22,192 nucleotides of DNA, from NCBI GenBank assembly GCA_022736495.1, contig DZCR01000042.1, forward strand, positions 1-22,192. Reading direction: 5' to 3'. The stretch is from Desulfobacca acetoxidans (GTDB lineage Bacteria > Desulfobacterota > Desulfobaccia > Desulfobaccales > 0-14-0-80-60-11). This document shows positions 13,902 through 22,192 of this stretch, one piece after another (positions within the stretch are counted from its first letter, which is position 1; each line of letters opens with the position of its first letter). Below the pieces are notes generated by a model. The model had not been told where the DNA came from, made no database searches, and worked only from the letters and a program-made list of their open reading frames with translations. Both the position numbers and the translations under genes were made by a program.

Positions 13902-14561
13902 TCAGGGGGAGGCAGTGGCCGTATAGCCCTTATTAATTGAGTATTTTACCAGGTCAGTATTTTTCTTGAGATTTAATTTTTTCATTATTTTTGCACGATG
14001 GTTTTGAACAGTGCGAAAGCTGAGAAATAAAATTTCGGCAATCTCTTTGCTGGATTTGCCTTCGGCGATCATTTTGATGATCTCGATCTCCCGGGGGGTG
14101 AGGGGTTCGGCGACCTCGGCTTCCCCCTGGCGTTGGCCCTGGACATAGAGATCCGCCAGGTCGCTGGCCAGCAGCGGGGAAACGTAGATCATCCCCTGTC
14201 TGATCTTGTCGATGGCGGTGAGCAGTTCTTTGGGGGCGTCCTCTTTCAGCAGATAGCCGTTAACTCCCGAGGCCATGGCGTTATGCAGATATTCTTTCTT
14301 TTTGTGCATGGTCAGAATCAACACATTGACGGAGGGGTGCGCCTGCTTAATCTCCCGGGTGGCTTCTATTCCCGGCAGGTAGGGCATGGAAATGTCAAGG
14401 ATTACCATATCTACCGGCACGCTCTTTAAAAGTCTCAATAGCTCAGGCCCATTTCCAGCTTCTCCCACGACCTGCAACCCCGGGAAAGCTTCAATAATTT
14501 TTTTAATCCCCTCCCGCACCAAAACATGATCTTCTGCTAAAACAATTTTATACATCATCAT
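13902..14561 (-). CDS. NarL/LuxR-type response regulator
   Basis: The receiver domain covers residues 1 to about 125, with the acidic pair in LAEDH at 10-11, phosphorylated Asp56 in VILDISMP, Thr84 in LILTMH and Lys106 in YLLKEDAP. The DNA-binding LuxR-type helix-turn-helix covers about 153-205, starting LTPREIEIIKMIAEGKSSKEIA and including SFRTVQNHRAKIMKKL. The gene overlaps the stop of the upstream sensor kinase by four bases, so the two form a cognate pair. It is a transcription regulator; its target genes are not evident. Confidence 0.93.
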   Translation of the reverse strand: MMMYKIVLAEDHVLVREGIKKIIEAFPGLQVVGEAGNGPELLRLLKSVPVDMVILDISMPYLPGIEATREIKQAHPSVNVLILTMHKKKEYLHNAMASGVNGYLLKEDAPKELLTAIDKIRQGMIYVSPLLASDLADLYVQGQRQGEAEVAEPLTPREIEIIKMIAEGKSSKEIAEILFLSFRTVQNHRAKIMKKLNLKKNTDLVKYSINKGYTATASP

Positions 14562-15904
14562 TTCCCAGGCTTATCCGTTGGAATGGAAAATGTTATGGTG
14601 GTCCCTCGTCCCTTCCGGCTGGATATCTGCAGCGACCCCTGAGCCATCAGGGCTCTTTCATTCATCGCCGTCAAACCTAGATTTTTTTTGGCGACCTTGC
14701 CGGACATGGCCTGCTGAAGATTAAACCCCCGGCCATTGTCCCGAATCTTGAAGGAGACCTGCCCATTTTGCCGATTTACCTGCACCGATACGAGACTGGC
14801 CCCGGCATGTTTGACTATGTTGGTCAACGATTCCTGAAAAATTCGATAGATGTTGATTTGGGTCTCCGGGGAAAAGAGCGGATCGATTTCGTCCATCTTC
14901 ACGTCACATGTTATATTATGATTGCGGCAGATATCGTCCACCAGGTACCCCAGCGAAGAAGACAGGCCCAGGTCTTCCAGGCATGACGGGCAGAGGTCCC
15001 AGGACAAGCGCCGCACATTTTCAATGACTGTATCGATATAAGCCAGCATCTGTTCGCAATTTCCCTTCAGGTCCTGCTGATCCAACGCCAACATTTCTTC
15101 CAGGCCCACGAGGTGGATTTTCAATACTGTCAACGCCTGACCTAATTCGTCATGCAATTCCCGGGCAACCCGCCGGCGCTCTTTCTCTTGAATGCTTAAG
15201 AGTTGGGCCGTGAGGAGTCGTAGTTCCCGCTCCGATTCCATCAAGGCCTTTTCCGCACGCCGCCTTTCGGCCCGAGCCCGCAGCGCGGTAATGCCATAGG
15301 CCAAATCGTTGGCCAGGCCCAGCAGCAGAGCGATCTCCTCATCGTCGAAGGCGTTGGCTTCACGGGCATAAATCGTCAAGGCCCCAAACGTGTCAGCTTC
15401 GTTGAGCGGCAACCCCAACACCGAGGCATATCCGCGTCGGCCGGCTTCCTCCCGCCAGGGAGCAAAATAAGGGTCATTTTGAATATCATGGCAAATGACC
15501 GGGGTTCCCTCCCGCGTGGCCCTCCCCGTGGGGCCGCGACCCCGCTCCTTATCGGCCCAGGTCAGGCGCAAATGTTCCACATATCCTGCATCGAATCCCT
15601 GTTGGGCCATGGGGCGTATGCTTTTTTTGGCATCTCGTTCGGCATATCCCACCCAGGCCATGCAATAACCCCCCACCTCCACAATGATGCGGCACACCTC
15701 GTTTAATAACTCCGCCTCGTTCGTAGCGCGAATCAAGGCCTGGTGACATGCGGTGATGGCTCTGAGAGCGCGGCTAACTTTCCGCAGCGTCTCTTCCATC
15801 CGCTTTGGATCCCTGTTGTCCTGGATGATGCCCATGGTGCCGCTCATGGCTGGGGTAACATCACAAAAGACCCCCACTGGCCCTATCCCAGCATTTTCTG
15901 GCAC
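14558..15904 (-). CDS. GAF-domain sensor histidine kinase (NarX/HisKA_3 type)
   Basis: The 448-residue protein has no membrane helix and is probably cytoplasmic. Residues 1-40 resemble the last strand and linker of a PAS domain (GPVGVFCDVTPA, then DPKRMEETLRK), so an N-terminal PAS may have been lost or the true start may be further in. A GAF domain covers about 50-205. The HisKA_3 dimerisation helix has the phosphorylated His251 in RRVARELHDELGQ. The ATPase domain shows FQESLTNIVKHA, IRDNGRGF and NLGLTAMNERA. The start is GTG at 15904, preceded by AGGAATAAGG. It should phosphorylate the overlapping NarL-type regulator. The signal is unknown. Confidence 0.9.
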   Translation of the reverse strand: MPENAGIGPVGVFCDVTPAMSGTMGIIQDNRDPKRMEETLRKVSRALRAITACHQALIRATNEAELLNEVCRIIVEVGGYCMAWVGYAERDAKKSIRPMAQQGFDAGYVEHLRLTWADKERGRGPTGRATREGTPVICHDIQNDPYFAPWREEAGRRGYASVLGLPLNEADTFGALTIYAREANAFDDEEIALLLGLANDLAYGITALRARAERRRAEKALMESERELRLLTAQLLSIQEKERRRVARELHDELGQALTVLKIHLVGLEEMLALDQQDLKGNCEQMLAYIDTVIENVRRLSWDLCPSCLEDLGLSSSLGYLVDDICRNHNITCDVKMDEIDPLFSPETQINIYRIFQESLTNIVKHAGASLVSVQVNRQNGQVSFKIRDNGRGFNLQQAMSGKVAKKNLGLTAMNERALMAQGSLQISSRKGRGTTITFSIPTDKPGK

Positions 15905-15988
15905 TGCCCTTATTCCTATGAGGCTATTTACTGTAAACTTTAATTTATCTTTAAACTATACCCATAATTCATCAAATAGCCAACAAAA

Positions 15989-16606
15989 TCAAGAAGATTT
16001 TCTGGGAAACGCATGGAGTAATTCCTGGGCCACGAGGTTCAGCAGCCCCCACACCGCATCCAGGAACCAGAACTTATCCAGATGGGCGGGCAAGGTGAAC
16101 GACACCTGGGCGGGAAATTCCTCGTCCGCCTGCCATAAAATTATTTCCACCACCAGACCGGGAAAGACCTGGAGCGCGATGCTGGCATCGCCAGCAGACC
16201 TGACCTCGCCGTGCAGTTTTTTCCCTGCCTCAACGAACCCCGTCGGATCCCGCCCAAAGCGCTCCTCCAGGGGGGCGTTGGGGATGCCGTGGTGTCCCCG
16301 GAAAAAGGTGGCCCCACCGGGCAATTCCAGCGGGCTGATGCCCGGCCCCAGGAGGCCGGGATCGATCTTCACCAGATACAGCAACGCTGTAAGGCACAGC
16401 CGAAAGAGCGGCTCCACCTGGGGTGCCCCGGCTGTCTGAACCTGCCGCCGGGCCGGGTCCACCAGCAGGATCCGGTCCAAAAACGGGAGGTGGTAAACCC
16501 CCCCCTCATACCGAGCGCCGCACCGGGTAACAATTTCCTGAGGGTCTCGGTCAGCCAGATCATTCCAGATCTCCTGACTCACATCGTCGCACCTTTCATA
16601 CCCCAT
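15989..16606 (-). CDS. DUF3786 domain protein
   Basis: The 205-residue protein starts MGYERCDDVSQEIWNDL and contains LFRLCLTALLYLVKIDPGLL, LPGGATFFRGHHGIP and FPGLVVEIILWQADEEFPAQVSF, the pattern of DUF3786 proteins. These are common in anaerobes, often near one-carbon or corrinoid metabolism. No catalytic residue is known to me. The gene ends about 85 bases before the sensor kinase start, on the same strand, and is divergent from the acetyl-CoA synthetase gene. Confidence 0.8.
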   Translation of the reverse strand: MGYERCDDVSQEIWNDLADRDPQEIVTRCGARYEGGVYHLPFLDRILLVDPARRQVQTAGAPQVEPLFRLCLTALLYLVKIDPGLLGPGISPLELPGGATFFRGHHGIPNAPLEERFGRDPTGFVEAGKKLHGEVRSAGDASIALQVFPGLVVEIILWQADEEFPAQVSFTLPAHLDKFWFLDAVWGLLNLVAQELLHAFPRKSS

Positions 16607-16848
16607 AACCGACCTCCGGGGATGACGTTAAAATTAAAATTATTTTTATAAAATAATCCTAAGGAGTTATGCCCCCCCGACCCGAGAGCGGCTTTTCCCT
16701 GTTCCGGTTTTTAATCATCGGGATGGCCGTATGTTCCCTGCCACTCTGAAGGTGAGGGCACCGCTTAACTTAAATGGTTCAGATGGGTTGGTTTCATGGT
16801 ATTATTAATTATAATAAATGACCTATAAATACCTTAACTAGGCGAAAT
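16607..16848. promoter_or_regulatory. Divergent intergenic region with a candidate promoter for the synthetase gene
   Basis: This 242-base gap lies between the DUF3786 gene (minus) and the synthetase gene (plus). On the plus strand, TATAAT at 16810-16815 is preceded 16 bases earlier by TTGGTT at 16788-16793, a weak -35. This places a start of transcription about 25-30 bases before the ATG at 16849. An AT-rich patch near 16630-16660 could serve the minus strand. Confidence 0.4.
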
Positions 16849-18942
16849 ATGCAAAATTTCTTCTATCCGCGCAGCGTGGCCGTGGTGGGCGTCTCCGAAA
16901 ATCCTGCCAACCTGGCCCAGGGGATTGTCGCCAATCTGTTGCATTTCAAGTATCAGGGCAAGATCTTTCTGGTGGGGCGGCGGCCCGGCGCCACCTATGG
17001 TCTGCCCATTTTCAGCAGTTTAGCCGACCTCCCCGAACCAGTGGACTTGGTGGCCATTCTGGCGCCGGCTCGGGCCGTGCCCGCCCTGATTCGAGAATGC
17101 GGCGAACTGGGGGTTTCCCGGGTCGTGGTGGAATCCGCCGGTTTCTCGGAATTGAACGACGCCGGGCGTGCCCTGGGAGACGAGGTACAAGCGGCTCTCC
17201 GCCGCTATGGCATCCGCCTGGTGGGTCCCAACGGCTTGGGTCTGGTCAATCTCGAGATCGGTCTGGCTCTGCCGTTTGCCGATATCGGCGCCCGCGTGCG
17301 CCTGGGTTCCATCTCCATCATTGCCCAAAGCGGTGGGGTGGCCACCCATGTTTTGGCCTGGATGAACCGTGAAGGCCTGGGTCTGAACAAGTTTTTAAGT
17401 CTGGGCAACAAACTGGATGTGGCCGAAAACGAGGTCCTGGAATACCTCCTGCAAGACCCGGGCACTGAAGCCATTTATGTGTATCTGGAAGGACTGCACG
17501 ATGGCCGCGAGCTTCTGGGCGTGGCCGCCCAGGCCACCAAGCCCGTCTATCTGCATCTGGCCAATGTGGGGCCGGAGACGGCCACTATTGCGCATTCCCA
17601 TACCGCCTCTTTGACCACCGATGAGCGGGTTTTGGACAGCGCCTGCCGCCAAAGTCGCCTCATCCGGGTCAAGACCCAGACCGAGTTTTTAAACGCGGTC
17701 CGCTTGGTGGGTCAGCCGCCGGTCCAGGGCAATCGCCTGGTGGTGTTCTCGCGCAGCGGTGGAGAGGCCGTGGTCACCGCCTACGCCTGCCGCAGGTTTG
17801 GCTTCACCCTGCCGCCTTTATCCGGCCAGTTGGTCGACTCCATCAAGGAGCGTTCCCGGGCCGGGGTCATTGCGCCCACCAACCCCATCGACCTGGGGGA
17901 TATCTTTGATTTCACGGTTTACACCGATATCATGGCTGCGGTGTGCCGGGACCCAGAGGTGGACGCGGTATTGTTTCATTACGGGCCCGTGGCGGATTTT
18001 GAGCAGGATACTGCCCGGGAGATGGCCAGGCGCATGATCGAGTTGGCCCGGCAATCTCAAAAACCTCTGGCCATCACCGTGCTCTGCACCCTGGACGAAG
18101 AGGACTATCTCCGGGATACTTTGGGGATGCCGGTCTTTCATTTCCCCGAAGACGCGGTCCAGGCCCTGGCGCTCAGCCGTGACCTGGCCGCCCGGAGAGG
18201 AGTCCGGGAACCGGGCGGGCCCCCAGCCTTGCTTGAGGCCCAGACTCTGTCCGGCCTGCTGACGGGCTCCAGCCCCGCAGATTTCTTATCCCTGGATCAA
18301 GCCCTGGCCGTAACCGCGGCCCTGGGAATCCCGGTGGCCCCCTGGGAAACAGTGGCTACCTCCGCTGAGGCCACGGCCGCAGCCGCCCGCCTGGGCTTCC
18401 CGGTAGTGCTCAAGCTCTCGGCTTCCAGTCTGATTCACAAAACCGAGGCCGGCGGCGTCGTTCTGGATCTGCAGGATGCCGCGGCAGTGGAGATTGCCTT
18501 TGCCCGGCTGGCTCAGGCGGCGCGGGCCAACCTGGCTGCTCACGAGGCCTGGCGGGTAGTGGTCATGTCCCAGGTAGCCGGGGGCCGGGAAGTGATTCTG
18601 GGGGGTCGCCGGGATGACTCCTTCGGCCCGGTCATTGCCTTCGGCGCCGGGGGGGTGGATACCGAAATTCTGGATGACGCCGCTCTCCGGGTCGCCCCCT
18701 TAAGCCCGACTCAGGCCCTGGATCTCATAGCCGAAACCCGTATCGGCCGCATCCTGGCCGGGACCCGCAGGAGGCCTCCAGCTGACCTGGAAAGCTTAAG
18801 CCAGGCCCTGGCGACCCTATCCCAATTGCTGCTGCAGTTCCCCCAAGTCCAAGAGGTCGATCTCAACCCGGTGCTGGTCTTGCCGGGCAAACCCGGGCTG
18901 GTGGCGCTGGATGCCCGTATCCGGATTACCGGTCAACTTTGA
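16849..18942 (+). CDS. ADP-forming acetate/acyl-CoA ligase (fused alpha-beta)
   Basis: The reaction is acyl-CoA + ADP + phosphate to acid + CoA + ATP. In anaerobes this conserves energy from acetyl-CoA, or in reverse activates acetate. The 697-residue protein has a CoA-binding Rossmann domain (residues 1 to about 130, starting FYPRSVAVVGVSENP), then succinyl-CoA-ligase-like domains with IIAQSGGVATHV and the phosphorylated His251 in AHSHTASL. An ATP-grasp domain follows from about 480, with GFPVVLKLSASSLIHKTEAGGVV. The second phospho-relay His is present in that last motif. Both subunits, which are separate genes in some archaea, are fused here, as is usual in bacteria. A weak AGG lies eight bases before the ATG. 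It stands alone on the plus strand. Confidence 0.9.
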   Translation: MQNFFYPRSVAVVGVSENPANLAQGIVANLLHFKYQGKIFLVGRRPGATYGLPIFSSLADLPEPVDLVAILAPARAVPALIRECGELGVSRVVVESAGFSELNDAGRALGDEVQAALRRYGIRLVGPNGLGLVNLEIGLALPFADIGARVRLGSISIIAQSGGVATHVLAWMNREGLGLNKFLSLGNKLDVAENEVLEYLLQDPGTEAIYVYLEGLHDGRELLGVAAQATKPVYLHLANVGPETATIAHSHTASLTTDERVLDSACRQSRLIRVKTQTEFLNAVRLVGQPPVQGNRLVVFSRSGGEAVVTAYACRRFGFTLPPLSGQLVDSIKERSRAGVIAPTNPIDLGDIFDFTVYTDIMAAVCRDPEVDAVLFHYGPVADFEQDTAREMARRMIELARQSQKPLAITVLCTLDEEDYLRDTLGMPVFHFPEDAVQALALSRDLAARRGVREPGGPPALLEAQTLSGLLTGSSPADFLSLDQALAVTAALGIPVAPWETVATSAEATAAAARLGFPVVLKLSASSLIHKTEAGGVVLDLQDAAAVEIAFARLAQAARANLAAHEAWRVVVMSQVAGGREVILGGRRDDSFGPVIAFGAGGVDTEILDDAALRVAPLSPTQALDLIAETRIGRILAGTRRRPPADLESLSQALATLSQLLLQFPQVQEVDLNPVLVLPGKPGLVALDARIRITGQL

Positions 18943-19149
18943 CCATATAGCGAGGCTGTCGAAAAGGCTGTTTTCAATCTATCGTAATCGGCGTTTGGGA
19001 AATATTTAGCCGAAGATTTTATGATCTTGATAGGTGATGGACCAGACAGTGAATTTTCCTTCCACATCGTACTGCGTAACAGAGCCCATCAAAAATGATT
19101 TGGTAGCATTCCTTATTGCTCCCCCACCGCCTTATAAGTGATTTGCCGC
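18943..19149. other. Convergent gap with a short possible coding remnant
   Basis: The gap lies between the synthetase (plus) and the large secreted protein (minus). On the minus strand a frame of about 27 codons from an ATG near 19098 reads MGSVTQYDVEGKFTVWSITY and ends near 19015. It looks like a strand-rich protein fragment but has no recognised family and no clear ribosome binding site, so I do not call it a gene. Confidence 0.3.
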
Positions 19150-22104
19150 CTATTTCCCAGATATTGTTCCGCTAACCAATCCTGGGTCGCTCTGCAATTT
19201 TATCAGAGCCAGAATCTCATTGATAATGGCGTCCCGATCCGCGGCAAATTGGGCCATAGAGTTCCGAAAACCAGCATTTGCTGTGTAAGGAAACTTGTCA
19301 CAATACCGGGCGAGAATCCCATCAACCACAGCCTGGGAATCTGAAACCTCTCTGGGGTGCGTCTTGGCGGCCCTATCCCTGTAGTACTTCCAGGTAGCCA
19401 GGTACTTATCATCTTTAAACCCTTCCCGCATAGCGCAGCCGTGGAGGGTCGGGATCAGTTGAAAGTTATGATTTTGGTCAAGTGCGGGATAAACTACGCC
19501 ATAAGCAGAGAGATTACGTCTAATAAAGTCTGTCCAGTTATCGGCATTAGCTACAAACCAAGTCGGCTGCGGGCCATTGCAACCGGTCAGATAGCGAAAA
19601 TACCCACACCAATATCTTTCATAGTTAGGATAAAGCGTCCTGGTCTGGAAATAATAGGTTTCATACCGACCGGCTGTCTTGGGCATTCTTCCTGACATCA
19701 TATCACTAAGGTGACCATCTCCTATAATGTAGGAGACACCATCCAAGGTCGTTTGTGCGGGGGTGTATGCGATATTAGGTGTCAAGGTCGTGGTAGTGTA
19801 GCCACCATCAAGCAATACTGCATTTTTATAGACCGTATTGGTTAGGATTAACCCGCCGATGCTTTTGACCCGGGCTGAAATCCCCACCTGGTTATCCACA
19901 TTGCCAGGAACCCCAAACTCATCTTGGCCCATGAGCCAAGGGTCAAAGCCATAGGATTGCATCAGTGCTACCAGTTCCGGGGTGTATTCGAGATTACGGG
20001 TTGCGGGGCGGAAACCGGCGTATATGCAGACCATTTTCATGCCAGCCTTCTGACTCAGTTGGACTTTTTTCTTTATGAAATCAGAATAAGCCATTTTCGC
20101 AATGACGAAAGCCTGCCCATGTAAGGTGTTGCCTTTATGACCGGCGTCATAATCGTTTACACAGCAGTGCTGTACCCCATAAATCCCGTACTTGGTCATT
20201 TCTTCCATGATTTTTTGATAGATAAGCCAATAGTTTAAATTCATAGCACTTGGTCTGGAATAATACCAGATATCATCAAGACTTAGCCATGGCATAGCGA
20301 TTGACCTGGAATCTCGCAAGGTAAAAGGGAGTACACTGAAATGCAAATTTATAAACAGGGGGGTTTTAAGCTCATCGGCAGTTATACTTGCTATACCCGT
20401 ATAATCGCCAGGAGGGGTTCCAGGTGGGACATAAATTGTTAAAGAGAATTGTTTGGCAGTATATGCTTGCATGGCAGTATCTACATGGTCTTGTGAAACT
20501 AAAGTTGGTATTTTAAACTGACCTATAGTTTTATCAAATTGTGGATTGGGGATGGTATCTTTGTGAAGCATCAGTTCTGGAGCATAGAAGGGTAATGCAG
20601 TCGCGGCGGTGCCATCTAAACTATTCTGCCACCAATTATAAACCACCCTAAGATCAAGATGTTTTTTAGCGATAATATCTGGACCGATCAGTTTGGTGTT
20701 ATTGATGACCATATTATTTAAATCAATTCTAGAGTAGATGTTAAAGAATACCGTTTCATATTCTCCCAGTGGGACACGGTATTTAAAAGTAGTCTTGATT
20801 TCAGGCTTTTTCGGGACATAATTGGGCAGCACCCATTCAAATTGCGGGCGCTCGAAAAATATTACGTCCTCCCCTGGAGCAATGTCAGTACTTAAAATAG
20901 GGCAGTCCGCAGGCTGGGTGGCATGGGTTTCGTGGGCGCTGCAAAAACCATCATTAGCGTAAAGAGCATCAAAGGTGGCAATCGAGGCTGGGTCCGCTGG
21001 ATTGAAAAAGTGTTGCGGGAATGGAGAAACAGGAAGCAGGGGGGTATCCCATACTCTCAAACTATCAAATATCGCATGGGCGGGGCGGTCCTTGGCCCAG
21101 CGATTCCCAAGATATATAGTAGCGCCCTTCATCAATGCTTGAGGAACTATGGGAGCGCACCAAACTATCGGCGCATAAAAATCGTTAGTTTCGAGGAGCA
21201 GATAACTGTTATATTGCTGAAAGACTGGACCGGGCGCAGGTACATTGATATCATTGACCCCAGCCGCAATATTAACCATGAAGCCTTGGGCAGCGGGGTC
21301 TCCAATTAAGGTAGCATGGAAGCCAGGCATTGCGTTAATTCCCTTAACTATCTGGCCAAGATTGTAGTATCCGGACCCATAACTAAATACTTTATTAATC
21401 CCAGGCGCCACTATTCTAACACCATCATTCTTTGTAACACTGCACGTTGCCTTTCCGGGTCCATTATAATAAAGCGAAAAGCCATCAGTGTTGGGCAGGC
21501 TAAAATCCCAAAATAATTTAATCCGATTAAATTTATTTGGTCTGAAGCTCATAAGTTGATGGGGCTCCCATGACATTAAACGCCTATCATCACGTTTGCC
21601 ATAATTAAAAGCCGTGAAGAGAGCCCAGAGCCCCTTGGCCTTGGGGGAAGAGGGAACTTTGGCAATATCAATTTCCAACGATTGGTCAGTTCCCCATTGA
21701 AACTGTAAAATAGTTTGCCCAGTAAAATCTACGGGTGATACAAAGGTATCCCACAAAGGAGCCATCCAAAATTCGATGGTTCCTTTCTGGATATTAAAAT
21801 GTCCAGCGGTTGGATAGGTCACGCAAGCAGACGATGGGGAGTCAAGCTTAACCGCATTGCCCGACTTGCCTGGAAGCAGACTAACTCCGCTATAAGATCC
21901 GCCCGCCGCAACAATATCATTTAAGGACTCAAAGTCTTGTGAAAGTAGTAATGCCTTTATAGCCTTGGTCCCATCGGTTTTAAGGGTGCGGGAGCCGGAA
22001 TGCCATTTAGGCATAGCGTGACAAGGCACTATAATAATTAATAAAATTATCGCTATCTTAATTGTCCATGGATTTTTAAGGAATTTTAATATTTTTTTAC
22101 CCAT
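19150..22104 (-). CDS. Large secreted LamG + DUF4091-like glycosidase-type protein
   Basis: I choose the ATG at 22104 because AGGA lies eight to nine bases upstream; the longer frame to 22155 is less likely. The 984-residue product begins MGKKILKFLKNPWTIKIAII with a hydrophobic segment ending VPCHA, a probable signal peptide. Residues about 55-360 form a LamG/concanavalin-like sandwich (KGTIEFWMAP at 107-116, ending FDSLRVWDTPL). A beta-sandwich with PPGTPPGDYTG follows. A TIM-barrel-like part has PWLSLDDIWYYSRP, GMKMVCIYAGF and GQDEFGVPG. The segment HGCAMREGFKDDKYLATW near 888-905 matches the end of DUF4091 proteins, a family related to glycoside hydrolases. The acid residues in GQDEFG are candidate catalytic residues. 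It likely binds or cuts a surface or extracellular polysaccharide. The gene is clearly more AT-rich than its neighbours, suggesting transfer. Confidence 0.75.
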   Translation of the reverse strand: MGKKILKFLKNPWTIKIAIILLIIIVPCHAMPKWHSGSRTLKTDGTKAIKALLLSQDFESLNDIVAAGGSYSGVSLLPGKSGNAVKLDSPSSACVTYPTAGHFNIQKGTIEFWMAPLWDTFVSPVDFTGQTILQFQWGTDQSLEIDIAKVPSSPKAKGLWALFTAFNYGKRDDRRLMSWEPHQLMSFRPNKFNRIKLFWDFSLPNTDGFSLYYNGPGKATCSVTKNDGVRIVAPGINKVFSYGSGYYNLGQIVKGINAMPGFHATLIGDPAAQGFMVNIAAGVNDINVPAPGPVFQQYNSYLLLETNDFYAPIVWCAPIVPQALMKGATIYLGNRWAKDRPAHAIFDSLRVWDTPLLPVSPFPQHFFNPADPASIATFDALYANDGFCSAHETHATQPADCPILSTDIAPGEDVIFFERPQFEWVLPNYVPKKPEIKTTFKYRVPLGEYETVFFNIYSRIDLNNMVINNTKLIGPDIIAKKHLDLRVVYNWWQNSLDGTAATALPFYAPELMLHKDTIPNPQFDKTIGQFKIPTLVSQDHVDTAMQAYTAKQFSLTIYVPPGTPPGDYTGIASITADELKTPLFINLHFSVLPFTLRDSRSIAMPWLSLDDIWYYSRPSAMNLNYWLIYQKIMEEMTKYGIYGVQHCCVNDYDAGHKGNTLHGQAFVIAKMAYSDFIKKKVQLSQKAGMKMVCIYAGFRPATRNLEYTPELVALMQSYGFDPWLMGQDEFGVPGNVDNQVGISARVKSIGGLILTNTVYKNAVLLDGGYTTTTLTPNIAYTPAQTTLDGVSYIIGDGHLSDMMSGRMPKTAGRYETYYFQTRTLYPNYERYWCGYFRYLTGCNGPQPTWFVANADNWTDFIRRNLSAYGVVYPALDQNHNFQLIPTLHGCAMREGFKDDKYLATWKYYRDRAAKTHPREVSDSQAVVDGILARYCDKFPYTANAGFRNSMAQFAADRDAIINEILALIKLQSDPGLVSGTISGK

Positions 22105-22192
22105 TTTATTCATCCTCGGTAAATTCCAGTAACCAATTCCACGGCTTCTTGCCATGCTAAAAAATCACGATACGAACGCACAGTTTCCTTTG

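Overview
The window is GC-rich bacterial chromosome, apart from an AT-rich gene at the right edge. Gene content suggests a Desulfobacterota-type anaerobe: a DUF3786 protein, an ADP-forming acetyl-CoA synthetase, receiver and sensor kinase genes, a small c-type cytochrome and a B12-binding radical SAM protein. The lineage is inferred from gene content and style, not from a marker gene.

Left block, 1-8115, all on the minus strand. In transcription order it holds a cache-type sensor histidine kinase, a receiver-only response regulator, tilS, a B12-binding radical SAM protein, and then a defence-like block. That block has a QatB-like protein beginning Met-Gly-Thr-Ser-Ser, the nucleotidyltransferase antitoxin MntA, a HEPN toxin HepT broken by a frameshift, and a QueC-like PP-loop enzyme of the QatC type that runs off the left edge. 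This is the most interesting part of the window. The two central Qat genes (B and C) are present but split by a MntA/HepT toxin-antitoxin pair. No QatA ATPase lies upstream of qatB, and any qatD would lie outside the window.

Middle, 8116-11783. A roughly 500-base gene-free stretch carries a possible ABC-ATPase remnant. It is followed by a carboxymuconolactone decarboxylase-family protein (minus). A plus-strand pair, a TPR lipoprotein overlapping a monohaem cytochrome c, comes next. A convergent two-gene ABC-2 exporter (minus) completes this part, with hairpins in the gap between the convergent genes.

11866-16606, minus strand. A full-length IS1634-type transposase-like protein appears to have lost its DDE residues. 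It is followed by a strong intrinsic terminator and preceded by tandem 22-base repeats. Next come a NarL-type response regulator and a GAF sensor kinase with overlapping genes, then a DUF3786 protein.

Right block, 16607-22192. A divergent AT-rich intergenic region leads to a 697-residue fused ADP-forming acyl/acetyl-CoA synthetase (plus). A large secreted LamG/DUF4091-like glycosidase-type protein (minus) follows; it is much more AT-rich than the rest and probably acquired by transfer.
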